NCBI GenBank assembly: GCA_003550325.1
Contig: QKWP01000487.1
Span: 218,670-282,669 of the forward strand
Origin: Gigaspora rosea
Taxonomy: Eukaryota; Glomeromycota; Glomeromycetes; Diversisporales; Gigasporaceae
Length of the DNA: 64,000 nt
Reading direction: 5' to 3'
The notes under the pieces are model-generated. The model worked only from the letters and a program-made list of their open reading frames with translations. It searched no databases and had not been told where the DNA came from. A program made the position numbers and the translations under genes. Of the stretch, positions 24,396 through 36,515 are shown in pieces; within the stretch, counting starts at the first letter, position 1; each line of letters begins with the position of its first letter.

Positions 24396-24712
24396 TTACT
24401 TGTGGTGATCATCATCAGTGATTTACAATATATAAAACAAAATTAAATAAAAATTAAATCTTTTTAATATTAGGATAAGGATAAAGGTTAAAGATTAGTA
24501 TAAGGCTTTATATATAGTAAAATTTAGCAAGAAATTTTTTTTGTATAAAAAGTAGTTTCATAGACAAAATTTTAGATTAGAAGCAATTTTAGCAATTTTT
24601 TAAAAAATCTTTGTTTTTGTTATACAAAAATTAATCTATATTACACCTGATCCTAAATTTTGATTGGCAAATTGATCACTGGTGATGATCACTGGTAGTG
24701 ATAAATAGCAAG
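24396..24712. repeat. Decayed relative of the 21653 MITE
   Basis: The left end ttgtggtgatcatcatcagtg and the inverted right end (cactaccagtgatcatcacc) have the same gatcatcacc.gtg core as the 21.7-kb element, and the interior is of similar length. Confidence 0.45.
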
Positions 24713-24756
24713 TTCCTAATTTATAAAAAAAATTAATATTTTTACACCCTTTTTTG

Positions 24757-26120
24757 ATAATGCTACACTCATAGATTGTTTTAACTTTTTCTAATTTTTT
24801 TTGAACTTTGATTGAAGATATCTTGGCACCCATCTAACCAAATTTGATAACTTTTTTTTGTTTTAATTGTAGAAAGCAAAAGAATTAAAATAAAAAAAGT
24901 TCAAGATATCATCGATCAAAGTTTGTAAAATTCTAAAACATCTATTAAATAAGTTAAATCAAAAAATTGTTTACAATCTTTGATCGAAGATATCTTGACA
25001 CCTACCTAACCAAATTTGATCAATTTTTTTTGTTTTAATTGTAGAAAGCAGTAGAATTAAAATAAAAAAGGTTGATCAAATTTGATTAGAAAGGTGTCAA
25101 GATATCTTTGATCAAAGTTTGTAAAATTCTAAAATGTTTATTAAATATAAGCTGCGACAAAAAATTGTTTACAATCTTTGATTGAAGATATCTTGACACA
25201 ACTAACCAAATTTGATCAACTTTTTTTTTCTAATTGTAGAAAGCAGTAGAATTAAAATAAAAAAAGACTGATCAAATTTGATTAGAAAGGTATCAAGATA
25301 TTTTCAATCAAAGTTTGTAAAATTCTAAAATGTCTATCAAATATAAGCTATAGCAAAAAATTGTTTATAATCTTTGATTGAAGATATCTTGACACCCATT
25401 TAACCAAATTTGATCAATTTTTTTTTGTTTTAATTGTATAAAGCAGTAGAAATAAAATAAAAAATTTGATCGAATTTGATTAGAAGAGTGTCAAGATATC
25501 TTCGATCAAAGTTTTGTAAAATTCTAAAACGTCTATAAAATATAAGCTGTAGCAAAAAATTGTTTACAATCTTTGATCAAAGATATATTGGCACCCACCT
25601 GACCAAATTTATCAAGTTTTTTTTTGTTTTAATTGTAGAAAACAGTAGAATTAAAATAAAAAAAGTTGATCAAATTTGATTAGAAAGGTGTCAAGATATC
25701 TTTGACCAAAGTTTGTAAAATTCTAAAACATCTATCAAATATAAACTATGGCAAAAAATTGTTTATAATCTTTGATTAAAGATCCCTTGATACCCTTTTA
25801 ATCAAATTTGATAAACTTTTTTTTATACTGCTAACTACAATTAAAACAAAAAAATGTTGATTGAATTTGGTCAAGTGGGTGTCAAGATATCTTTGATCAA
25901 AGATTATAAACAATTTTTGCCACAGCTTATATTTAATAGACATTTTAGAATTTTGCATACTTTGGTTAAAAATATATTGATATCCTTCTAATTAATCCAA
26001 TAAACTTTTGTTTTTTTAATTCTACTGCTTTTTACTATTAAAACAAAAAAAAGTTGATCGAATTTGGTCGGAGAGTGTTAAAATATCTTCAGCCAAGATT
26101 AAAAAATTAAAACAATCTAC
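24757..26120. repeat. 198-bp tandem (satellite-like) array with an inverted end
   Basis: The block acaatctttgatcgaagata recurs at 24973, 25171, 25367, 25566 and 25765, a period of 196-199 bp. Each unit contains an internal inverted pair (tttgat.gaagatatcttgacacc and its inverse) plus a ttttaattgtagaaagcag spacer. At about 25870-25950 the unit appears in the opposite orientation, so the array ends in an inverted copy. Confidence 0.85.
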
Positions 26121-27112
26121 ATGGGTGTGGCATTATCAAAAAAGGTGTGAAAATATCAATTCCCTTTATAAATTATATTATTTTTTTTATATTGGTATAA
26201 ATACTGTATAAATTAAAAAATTTTAAAAAAATAAAATAATTTTAGAATTATAAATATTTGTTAAATAAATATTAAAATTAAAGTCTTTTTATAATTTTTT
26301 TATTTAAATATAAAAAAATTATAATTAAATAATAATATCATATCATACTAGTAATATAAATTTTCTATTATTAAAATTATAACATATTTATATATTTTTT
26401 CAATAAATTATTTATTTTATTTTTTTATAAAATGGTTTATAGTTTTAATTTTATTAAATATTCTAATTGTTAGTATATACTGTAATTAACAGTATTGGCA
26501 AATAGAACAATAGAATAAAAGCTTAATTTTTTGTCATTATATAAACAAATTTTTATTAATAATTTGTAATGATTTAAATATATATATATTGTTAGAGCAT
26601 TAGTAAAATAATAAATTTAAAATATTTTTATATTAATTTAATAAAGTTTAATACTACAAATTCCCAATAGAAAAATAAAAAAAAGAATAGAATTATAAGC
26701 CAATAGAGCAAACATAGTAAATGTAATAACCCTAATAATTAACTAATTGGCTTAATTATTATTGAATTTTTTATTTAATAACTTTATTTAAAAAGACAAA
26801 ATAATTTTTGTTACATATACAGTATATAATATATATAACTGTATTTAAAAAATTTAATTTTAAAAAAATGAATAATATTCTCTAAAAATATTAATTTAAA
26901 CCAATACAGTATAATGTATTTTTAATAAGAACGATAAGATAAAATATAATTTATTTTTAAAAGAAAATTAAATTAGTAAATTATAGTTTCGTTATTTTAT
27001 CTTAGTTTTATTTTTTTTTTTTTTTAAAAAAAAAAAAAGAAGCCAATTGTTTATACAGTATAAACCTTTTTATTTGCTAATTAATTTTAAATATTACAAA
27101 TTTTTAAAGGCC
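26121..27112. other. Extremely AT-rich intergenic DNA
   Basis: Nearly all A and T. No reading frame or repeat is supported. Confidence 0.5.
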
Positions 27113-27299
27113 AATTCTATTTTGACTCGGGTCAAAGTGACCCCCTCTTAGAATTTAGGGTTAGCGTGAGGCCGGAATTATATTAATAATAGCCAGAGAT
27201 TTTTTAATATAAAAACACATCTATCATTAACATAATTCCGGCCCAAACTACCCCTAAATTCTAAGAGGGGTCACTTTGACCCGGGTCAAAATAGAATTT
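27113..27299. mobile_element. Fold-back MITE, about 83-bp arms
   Basis: The left arm starts aattctattttgactcgggt and runs through caaagtgaccccctcttaga to ggccggaattat. The right arm is its inverse with a few mismatches, leaving a very short A/T-rich loop. It is markedly richer in GC than its flanks. Confidence 0.8.
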
Positions 27300-27535
27300 C
27301 CCACTTTTAAATATCATATTTAACTTTTGATGATATAATTAAATAGAGTCAAATCTGTCTATAAAAAATATATTTATATAGCTTAAATGCTTTTTTTTAA
27401 AAAAAATATTTTACTCACAAAAAATTATTATAAAATTATTTATATCTTTGAAAATGCCTATATTCACTGCGCAAGAATAATCAAAAACAATTAATAACTT
27501 TTAAGAGTTTTATTTAGACATGAAGGTTTATTATT

Positions 27536-27710
27536 TACAAGTGACTCTTGATATAAGAAAGTTGTTGAGTCCAGTTGAAATCTTTCTTATATCAAGATTT
27601 TCTTATATCGAAAGGTCTTTATTATAAAACTTTCTATTGGAACTCAACAAAATCTTTCTTATATCAAGAGTTTCTTATATATAACTTTCTTATATCAAGA
27701 GTCACTTGTA
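27536..27710. mobile_element. Fold-back MITE with repeated ctttcttatatcaaga motif
   Basis: The ends tacaagtgactcttgatata plus agaaagtt are inverted exactly at the right end. The core motif ctttcttatatcaaga occurs several more times inside in both orientations. Confidence 0.75.
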
Positions 27711-29098
27711 TAAGCATTATAAATTTATTTGATTTGATTGGTTAATAATTACATTTTGATATGCCGTAAAATAAGCACACTTTTTTTTAATTAATGGAAG
27801 ACTTATTCACTAGTAATTGGAAAATCGATAACATAAAACCCCGTTAAGTTTACCGTAATTTGCGGCAAATAGTATCCCGGTGGTACTTTGTCAGTTGGTG
27901 GGTATTTTATGTAAGGGAGTTTATGTAAGGGTATACTTTAAATGTAATAAGATTGACCAATCATTCAATAGGATTATACCTTTACGAAAGTTAAAAAATA
28001 TATATACCCGGGTTTTTTACAATTAGGTCTATGACACACACTTGATTAATCCCAGATACAAATATACTAAACAAGGGTTGCTGCAAATTACGGTATTTGA
28101 AGATCCGAAAATTTATTGTAATTTATTTTAAAGAACTTAATTTATAGATTAAAAATATACTATATTATATAGAGGGTTCGTCATCGAGATAGGTTGAGCG
28201 TGCACGTAATTTTTATAGCCTAATTTAAAGCCTAATTTAAAGCCGCATTCCATACTTTTATAATCTACTGTATTTTCGCGTAATAACGCTCACCTGCGCG
28301 ATATTTTGAGCATATGCGCGTTATTTAGAGTACGCGCGTGAGCGTTATTTCGAAACAAATATTGTTATTTTAGGGGACAATTTTTTCATTAACGCTCATG
28401 AGCGTTATATTTTACTCGCAAATATGGTATTCTTTTTATATCTTGTTTTAATAACTTGAAATAAAATTATTATTAGCATTTATATATAATGTTATAAATT
28501 AATTACTTTTATTTTTGTTGCGGTTTTTTTTTTTTTTACTAATTAAAACTACAAATCCATCGTTTAGAACCATACTCTTTTAGAATCTATTATTTTTATA
28601 CTGATTTCGTATAGTTCAGAAAACTTATTTACATATTTATAAGTTCATTACCTTCGTGATAATCAAAGTTTGCTGGAATTATCCGTGAGGCATCTGTTTA
28701 ATCTTTTCTATTCCAAAACTTATATTCCCAAAGCTTATGAAATAAATCACATCATCCTTGAAATGTAGATTTTAAAAATCGCAGAGTGGTTTATATCTCT
28801 TTAATATGAAAATTCTAGAACATATTATGAAGGAGCGTTGTATTTAACATCGAACAAGCATTATCACAGAAATCATTATTCTATTTAGAAAGACTGTTTT
28901 ATATAATTTATTTAATGAACGATATGAAGATGAAATCATCGCTTATTCATTGCAGCAAACCATTTATAAGTTAACAATATAAACATTTATTACTATCATA
29001 TTTAACATTTATTCAAATAAAATAATAATAATAATAATAAATATATAATAATCATAACAAAATGTATAAATAAACTAATCCTACCTAATCAACTTTTT
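27711..29098. other. Intergenic DNA with GC-rich inverted repeats
   Basis: At 28290-28425 the blocks cgcgtaataacgctcac, tgcgcg and gtgagcgttatttcg form several short inverted pairs. A tandem doublet (gcctaatttaaa) lies at 28209-28232. The rest is AT-rich with a TAA microsatellite near 29020, downstream of the BTB gene. Confidence 0.5.
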
Positions 29099-30031
29099 TT
29101 ACAAATTTTTTACAATTTTTTCTTTATTTAAAGTCCAAGAGATGGAAAGCTTAATCTTCCAATATAATACATCCTCTCCATTATGCTGATGTACCCAAGT
29201 TAATTCCGGATATTCATTTTCAAGACGTTCTTTAATTATATCTTTATATAAGGACATTATATTGTATGCATAACGTTTTGTATCTAAAAATATATCAGAT
29301 AAATTTATCTCATTTAATAAATAAGCATGAACCGTAGCTTGTCCATTATTAAGAAAAAGTACATCAATATCGGTTTTAAAAGAAGTTTCTTTCAAATAAC
29401 TTTCTACTACAGTACTAATTAATTCATTAAATGCGCTAATTAAATTTCTGATTTTTGTAATTGCAATTTTATCAATAGATGTTGGTCGTGGAATTTGAAA
29501 AAAGTCAAGTTCGATTTCTATTTCTTTTGATGTTATTGTATCTACTAAAATAATATATATGCATATTGAAAATTATATTAAAAAATATATATATTATATA
29601 TATTTTTTTTTAAAAAAAAAATATTCAATCAATTAAAAAAGAAAAACAAAAAATTTTTTTCTTACATTGATTTCCAATATTTAATTTTCCTGTTCGATAA
29701 AATTGCATAACATAATGAAATATTTGTCCTGAACGATCAAAGAAATATTCATTACCATTCCTTGGAATTAGCAATGATCTATTTCTTTTTTGAAACATGG
29801 TTCCAAGAAATGTATCAGGGTATGCTGTGAGTGTAGATCTATATGTCTCATACTATCAAATAATAAAACATAAAAAAGCTTTTTAAAAATTATTTGAAAA
29901 TAAATCATACAATAGATCTAAGAAAAAAATATCAACTTTCATACTTTAATACCACCAACATTTAAAATAATTGTTTCATCAGAACATTCATCAGTTAAAC
30001 TTTCACCAGTTATATTATTAGTTTCGTCCAT
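29099..30031 (-). CDS. BTB/T1 (KCTD-like) domain protein
   Basis: Three minus-strand exons (30031-29945, 29852-29666, 29544-29099) join in frame to give 239 residues. Residues 22-95 are a clear potassium-channel-tetramerisation (T1/BTB) domain: ILNVGGIKYETYRSTL near the start, then DTFLGTMF, NEYFFDRSGQIFHYVMQFYR and, after an intron, ELDFFQIP. In animals and fungi such stand-alone T1 domains form oligomers, often as adaptors for cullin-3 ubiquitin ligases. No membrane segment is present, so this is not a channel. The C-terminal 120 residues (helical, ending NKEKIVKNL) are not recognised. The start is the first ATG, 21 residues before the domain. It stands alone, and the neighbouring DNA is repeat-rich. 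Confidence 0.85.
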
Positions 30032-31136
30032 TTTTTCAAAAGTATAAAAGATTAAAAATTAAAAATATTAACATGAAATAAACGGATTTCTGTCCAATGT
30101 AAAAATAAATTTGCCTGAGTTGCACGAACTGCAAAAGATGATTGGATTATTATCATGCACCTTTTTTGGCTGCATCAACTTTTTTTTTCTGTAATACATA
30201 TGCTTGTAGTATTGACGCAAAAACGATAATCCTATTAGTAAATTTACGTATATAGTTAGTCACTAATGATTACTTACTTATCTGTTATTGCTGTATTGTT
30301 GTAGTAGTAGTAATCCTGTAATCATAGTAAGACATAACGGACAAAACGGACAATTCAAGATCATATCCAAAAACGGTGACACACATTTCTGCAACGGTCA
30401 AATTTGATCCAATTTAGGGTTAGCGTTGGTAAGTCAAAATTAATGCTCCACTCATTAGCCGATCCTACGATTTGGGGTGCTTCCTATTATGGTTAGACCA
30501 TGATCACGGGTATATGTAAATTAATTATATAACAGATAAGTATTTACGTACAGTACATACGTACTGTACGTGTAATATCGATAGACACTTGTTGGATCTA
30601 TCGATTTATCTTTGTTAAAACTAGCATCGATATGTATAATGAAGTTATTACATTAACCTTTTTGCTTTTAAAGCAAAATAACATAAAATCAATATTTTTT
30701 GATTTTAAATATCGAACTTCACATGAGAAAGGTGTGAAGTGTATAATGCAAAGATGATTAAGAGATAACATGAAGTTAATCCTTGATGTTGACCGATTGG
30801 GATTTTTACTAATCGGCTAATGAAATCGAATTTAAATTGGATTTGGTTCTTGCTTAATGCGAATTGATTTTATTGCGTTAATTTAATTTGAGTATATAAG
30901 ATTATTTATCATTCGGTAGAATTAAAATCAGCAAAAACAAGCTACAAAGTCAAATACATGAACACTATTGCCTAGATCTTAACCCAATCGTTATAACAGT
31001 AATTTTCACATAACCTTTATTATATTAGGCAAACCGAATAAGCCCCTTAATACTTGCGATCTAAAGCTAAATTAGCAATGCAAGTATAAATCTCTATAAA
31101 TTGTTTTTCAGGTCATAACAATTTAATAAGTTATAG
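30032..31136. other. Upstream region of the BTB gene; nothing coding
   Basis: Contains a near-palindrome (acgtacagtacatacgtactg, 30547-30567) followed by an inverted pair atcgatagac..gatctatcgat at 30576-30605. No reading frame is supported. Confidence 0.45.
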
Positions 31137-32036
31137 TTATTGTATGGGTCTGACGTAACAACCCATGCGTCACCTTCACCTCAATAGAAAGCCAATTTTA
31201 ATATTACTGTCATGAAATATTAAATACACGCATTATATAATAGCGTAAATAAAAAAAAACGATTTTAAATTATAAATTCTTGTGCAAAATATCAAATAAT
31301 TAAATCAAAGTTCAGGCATAAACCTAATAAAGTAAAAAAATCACAAGAATTTTTTTTAAAAAAAAGACTAAATCTAATCTAAAAGCAAAACACAACTACG
31401 CATAGAAATTTTTGAAAATTCAATAACATAACCTCGTTCGGTGAAAATTATATAAAGAAAGTAAAACAAAATAACATATGACTCGGTATAATTAGAATTT
31501 AAAGAAAGCAAAAACTTAATAACATGCAACCTGCCCAAAAAAGAATTTTAATAAAATACGAATCTGTCTAATAAAGAATTTAAAGAAAGCAAAGATTAAA
31601 GGTGAAGATCTAATAATGTATGACTTATACAATAAAATTTAAAAAAAAACTAATAAATAAAGAACTTTAAAGAATGAAAGCGAAGATCTAATAATGTATG
31701 ACTTATCCAATAAAAATTTAACAAAAATCCAACAATAATGCAACTCTATTTAATAAGAATTTAAAGAATGAAGTCCTAATAATCTATCCAAGACAATTTT
31801 AAAAAAGCGAAAACAAAATAATGCCGACATCATCCAACAAAAATTTAAAAAGACCTAATGACGCGAATGTCCCAATATTTTTAAAAATGTGAAAACAACT
31901 TTAATAATAATAAAAATAAATAATTAAATCGGTACACTTTCAAATATGAAAGTGTTCCAATTTAGTTATTTTTTAAACATGTGCCAATAAATGAGTGAAA
32001 AAAGCACGGGTTGTTATGTCAGACCCGTACAATAAA
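31137..32036. mobile_element. 0.9-kb inverted-repeat element with decayed internal repeats
   Basis: The left end tattgtatgggtctgacgta plus acaacccatgc is matched in inverse by the right end at 32005-32034 (gcacgggttgttatgtcaga plus cccgtacaata) with about four mismatches. The interior consists of degenerate 60-80-bp repeats containing aatttaaagaa.g and gatctaataatgtatgactta and has no long frame. Confidence 0.55.
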
Positions 32037-33081
32037 TTCAAAAATTGCTAATTGTTCATAAACAAAAGGGAAAGTCATTATTATTACATGAAATAGCAAA
32101 TTTCGCATTTTAGCACTAAAACAATGAAGCTAGCTGATTCACGTAAATGATTGCTTGGCAGCTATTTTTGCTAGCTATTTCGATTACACTCTGGTAAGAA
32201 TAATGTATTTGCATGCATACTTTGAGAAATAAAAATTTCACGGCAACATTGAAGTTGAAATTAACCAATTAGATACAGTAATTTCAGCTTTATCCATCAA
32301 CGACATAATCAACAATGTTTTTATCATCACTAATATATTAACGCAAAATGATAACAATAATAACTAGATAAATGTATGTCCGGAGCAAATATTTAATATA
32401 TACACTATTATATATATTTTATAGCAATATACCCGTAAGTGGATGATTGTGTATATCACGTGATGTGGCCGGAAACTTATCACCCTTTGAAAAGTCCTCC
32501 ACTTCGCTCCGGACAATAAACACTCTTTTAATCTAACCATCAAAAGATTACTTTTAAAAGCTAAATTTAAAATAACGTTCGATAAACGATTGTCGTTATC
32601 GGACGATTTTTTTAATATATTTCATATTGATAATTAATTATTAATCATTAAATTATTATCAATGGCGATTCCAAAAAAACCAATTTAAAATAATACAGTA
32701 TAAAACTGATTTAAATTATTTCGTTTTAAATCTTGCCATTCCTAGTTATAACTGATAAATTCTTGATTTTTGAATTTTAGAGAAGATATCTTGCTCTTTC
32801 TTATAAGGCCATATAATCAATATAATTTTGACAACTTTAATTAATACAATAGCTCATATAAAGAAAAAATCATTTCAAAATAGTGATTTGACTTGAACCG
32901 GTTGACATCAGTTATGACCGAACCAATTCTTACCTGTTATTGCATATTTCCATACTTCTTATGTTTCTAGTACTTTGTTATAGGTTTATTCATTAGGAAG
33001 CTGAAATATAACGGCCTCACGCTTATGATGTAACGACTGATTTGTTAATAACTAACATTATATATTCTGACGTAAGCGCTT
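32037..33081. other. Intergenic DNA
   Basis: A short inverted pair (gtccggagc at 32378 and gctccggac at 32506) may bound a 140-bp MITE. Otherwise nothing is recognised. Confidence 0.4.
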
Positions 33082-33830
33082 AGCCATTTTCATTTCTGCA
33101 ATATATTGTGTCATTTCCAAAACGTAGTAAACAAATTTCGCTTACCTCCGATAGGACATGATGTGTATCATGTGCATGCATTTGTTCGGGGCCATTCTGT
33201 AATCAGCCACAGAAAATTTTTCGTCTCGAGTTTCGCCAACCATTTTGTATTTTATAGGATCCTTATTTTCTTTTTAATTTCTTTTAATTTCTTTTAATTT
33301 GTAAATTATATATACAATAGAAATAGTATAATACATTGTATATATGTAAAATAAAAAAACTCATTAGAAATATCGTTTTGATGTTTTCTGGTTTGGTTGC
33401 CATAGAAAAGTATTAATTTAAGTCAAAACTTGCACTCACATTATATAGCACGACATATATGAAAATAAAAATTTAAAATTGATACCATTCCCAACGACAT
33501 CGTAGTTAGTGCTGTGCCAAGGCGCATAATTGTAAAAGGCGTAGAGAAAAACTGCATCTTGGTTAACTTCACTTTTGTGTTCGCCTTCTTTAGTTGAAGT
33601 GGTTTTTAAGTTAGTCTTGAGTAAAGCAGGATTATTTATTAAACGATAATAAACATCTTTGAGAACAATGTTTATAGCATCCTTGTCAATAAGCTTAGCT
33701 AATAACTCTTTTCTTTTACCAGCTGAATTAACTAGTTTTCTCATGAAAAAAAATTGAACCGAAGAATGCTCCGAAGCAATTAAATGGGGCTGTTCGTTAA
33801 ATAATCCAGTTTTAAAGAAATAGACTTTTA
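33082..33830 (-). CDS. 5'-truncated gene, unknown function
   Basis: A long open minus-strand exon runs from a good acceptor (tttacag, ending at 33831) through HLIASEHSSVQFFFMRKLVN, a charged helical segment (KRKELLAKLIDKDAINIVLK) and FLYAFYNYAPWHSTNYDVVG to about 33485. A second exon is likely at about 33262-33151 (DPIKYKMVGETRDEKFSVAD, then MAPNKCMHMIHIMSYRR) with a clear donor (gtaagc). A final short exon (NENG, stop) ends at about 33082. The first intron boundary is uncertain. I recognise no family. No start is visible, because 85 bp upstream of the acceptor the sequence becomes the right end of a Fanzor copy (33916). The Fanzor element therefore either sits in an intron of this gene or has cut it off from its 5' exons. 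The internal ATG at 33744 is not necessarily a real start. Confidence 0.5.
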
Positions 33831-33915
33831 CTGTAAACTTGAAAAACTAAATTCTATTAGTAGACATTACTATAGTAATTTCGAAAGTGTGATTGATTAA
33901 CAAAGCTTTATATTA

Positions 33916-34107
33916 CGGTACTCAAAAGAGTGTCCGAATACACTGGAGAGTCCAGCTAGCTACAACTTTACAGACGCGGTATGCAATCATCAGGCCGTTT
34001 CCACCCTATACATCTGACTTACTCCCGAAGTAACTACGGCGAACGGCAATTCTTCACCTCTATATCGGTCTCTATTTTGAGATCTGCGGAATTCTTCTAA
34101 ATGTTCA
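33916..34107 (-). pseudogene. Fanzor copy 2, 3' fragment with conserved tail
   Basis: On the minus strand this matches the last coding part and 3' tail of the Fanzor gene at 40-42.4 kb, from ggtgaacatttagaagaatt to the terminal cactcttttgagtaccg. The coding part carries substitutions, a 12-base insertion and a frame change, whereas the 90 bp after the original stop position differ at only two bases. Similarity stops sharply at 33916, giving the right end of the element. It continues on the other side of an inserted MITE (34120-34474) for about 20 bp. Confidence 0.85.
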
Positions 34108-34119
34108 CCATTATTAGAG

Positions 34120-34474
34120 AACCGCACCAGGGGTCTAGACACTTTTGCAGTAACGTGACGTGGCGCATGAGAATTAACCAATCGGAGAACGTAAATTTTG
34201 ATCGTCCCGGATCAGTCCGACATCAAAACAAAACACGTGTACAAGAAGAAAAAAAGAGAAAAGAGCGAAAATACTCGAAAACTAGTGTTTAAATCGGCCT
34301 TAAAAACCGCATAAAATTGTCCGGAACGCGATTTTACACATATATAGGGACTTTCTAAGCCTATATACACGAACCCAAACTCTAACCTTAATAATAAAGC
34401 CAAAAAGTTAATCCGAAGACGCCACACCACGTGATGGTCACGTTACTGCAAAAGTGTCTAGACTCCTGGTGGAT
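34120..34474. mobile_element. MITE with 35-bp termini inserted in Fanzor copy 2
   Basis: The ends caccaggggtctagacactt plus ttgcagtaacgtgac (34125-34159) and the inverse (34437-34471) differ by one base. The element is flanked by a 12-bp direct repeat ccattattagag (34108-34119 and 34475-34486) that belongs to the Fanzor coding sequence (ctctaataatgg on the minus strand). A duplication of 9-12 bp fits Mutator-like elements best. The interior is non-coding. Confidence 0.8.
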
Positions 34475-34566
34475 CCATTATTAGAGTATGTTACGATGGG
34501 ATGTGCGGCGCACTATTGAAAGTTTTTGTGTAACTATGATAATCACTAATTAATTTATTTATATAT

Positions 34567-34684
34567 TTTACCACTACAACTAACGCTAATACAGTTAAAA
34601 ATAATAAATATTGATATAAATAACATTTACCACTACAACTAATGCTAATACAGTTAAAAATAATAAATATTGATATAAATAACA
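34567..34684. repeat. 59-bp tandem duplication
   Basis: Two nearly identical copies starting tttaccactacaactaacgc, with one difference (aacgct versus aatgct). Confidence 0.9.
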
Positions 34685-35027
34685 TTTACCGGTAATTTAA
34701 TAAATTATTGAAAATTTGAAGCAATATCAGGCCTAAATTGTTGCAATTTTAGTTCTTGAAGTGGTGTTTTCTGCCAATTCGCTTGCATTTTTTTCAGCCT
34801 TTCCAATAAATTTTCTTTGCCTTGAGGACAAACGAAGCTTCGATTATTTCATCGAGAGTGGCATCATCGGGAAATTTTACTAACAGATATGAATCGATAT
34901 ATAGCTTTTAATCGGTATTTATCGTTTGTATTTTAACGATAAAAATCGATAAACCTGTTATTACTCGATATATATTAGGAATCGATATAATTTATCGAAT
35001 TTTTTTAATCGATTTATCAGTTATATC

Positions 35028-35301
35028 TAGGGATGGCCAATTATACGATACCGTATAAAAAAATTGGTATAATAACCGTATAATTGGTATAGTATAATTA
35101 AAAATTATACCGTATAATTGGTATATTAAAATTGTGTAACAAAAAAACTTTTTAAATTTTTATCAATAATATAATTAAAATTATATGGTCATGTGACCGA
35201 TTTTATTATAACTTATATGATACCTATATATATTATTAATAATTATACGGTGGTATTTATATAGTACCAAATTTTATTATACGGTATAATTTCCAACCCT
35301 A
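35028..35301. mobile_element. hAT-like MITE
   Basis: The termini tagggatggccaattatac and, inverted, tagggttggaaattatacc are flanked by the exact 8-bp direct repeat gttatatc (35020-35027 and 35302-35309). The TAGGG termini and 8-bp duplication match the hAT superfamily. The interior has many inverted gtataat/attatac motifs. Confidence 0.8.
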
Positions 35302-35653
35302 GTTATATCTTCAACTTTTGATGAGGGTGCCTTTTTTGGTTTGAGGGCAAACTATTCTCCTTTCAAACATTACCAAAACTTCTATCTTTAAACAATTTGC
35401 TATTTAAAGCTTTTGCAGCAAAAAAGCAAATTCAGCTTGGCTACGAAAATAAGCACCCATCCCAAAATTTTCCTTATTTCAAACTAAAACATCTACAACT
35501 TTTAAATTAGGTCACTTAATTTTTATTGTTACACTAGATCTATTATAGTCTTTAAATCTAATCTACTTTAGTTTTTTTTGCAAGTACTTACAAGAACGGC
35601 GATCTTGGTGTAAGAAGTATGATAGTTTTCGTAAAATTTTTTTTTCTTGACTG

Positions 35654-35992
35654 TTACTTTGTTCCACTAACGTTTTCTTTCTCTTTAGGTTTGAACAGTA
35701 CTTCGTTGGAAAACATGGAATGGCAAAGTGAATGGAGATCTTGGGCTGGGCTGGTATATAACGAACGTACCAGTTTCTTTTTTCGATATACTGTATATCG
35801 AATTTTAATAAAATGATACAGTTTAGGAAAGTTATATATTGATAATTCATCATTCACACAGAATTCTTCAAATTCTTTAAGGAAACCATCGTTTGATACA
35901 GATGTCTCTTTGATTGATACCAATACCCCTTCAATTGATGCCAATACCCCTTCGATTGATGCAAATGCCCTTTCAATTGCCTTTTTTTTCAA
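35654..35992 (-). CDS. Hypothetical ORF with repeated SIEGVL motif
   Basis: A 112-codon minus-strand frame starts MKKKAIERAF and contains tandem seven-residue repeats (ASIEGVL, ASIEGVL, VSIKETS) encoded by a 21-bp minisatellite at 35907-35981. LKEFEEFCVNDELSIYNF follows. A cryptic donor (gtatatcg) follows YHFIKIRYT, so the true product may be spliced. I recognise no family. It could be a small host gene or an exon of the truncated gene at 33.1-33.8 kb on the same strand, or a chance frame. Confidence 0.35.
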   Translation of the reverse strand: MKKKAIERAFASIEGVLASIEGVLVSIKETSVSNDGFLKEFEEFCVNDELSIYNFPKLYHFIKIRYTVYRKKKLVRSLYTSPAQDLHSLCHSMFSNEVLFKPKEKENVSGTK

Positions 35993-36515
35993 GCCATTTT
36001 TGCCGTTTTTTAAGTCGTGCGTTTTTTAAATGAAATCACTGTTTATTTGACTTATATATACCCATATTTCTTGGATTTAATTAGATGCACCGCTTTAACG
36101 GTACATAATTCCAAAGTGAAATTTTGAGAAGATTAATAGAAAGTTTCAAAAAACTAAACTATAGAATGAAATTTCATTTTAATAAAATAAAGTTACCAAT
36201 TCATTTAAAAATTCACTCAGCAAAATATACGATTAAAATCAGGTTGAGGAAAAAAAAATCTCCTATAAGTACTTAAAAAAAGATTCTATAAATTTATAGT
36301 CGTAATAAGAAAAAATCAATTTATATTGAAATTTCCGGTAGAAAAAAAAATTGCAGCCTGTGCATCTAAAAAAGTGTGACCAAGCTTTATATATAAGCTT
36401 TATATATAAGCTTTTATATAAAAATACGTATGTTAATTTATCAATCGACAATCACCTAAAATTCTGTCATAATAGACTTTTCTATGACACCACATATAAT
36501 TTTGATTTACATAGT

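Noticed and set aside
24757-26120. CRISPR array
   Set aside because: The units are 198 bp, similar along their whole length and partly inverted; there are no unique spacers and the genome is eukaryotic.
34101-34430. Overlapping frames on both strands
   Set aside because: They lie in the 35-bp-terminus MITE and the adjacent Fanzor fragment; non-coding insertion.
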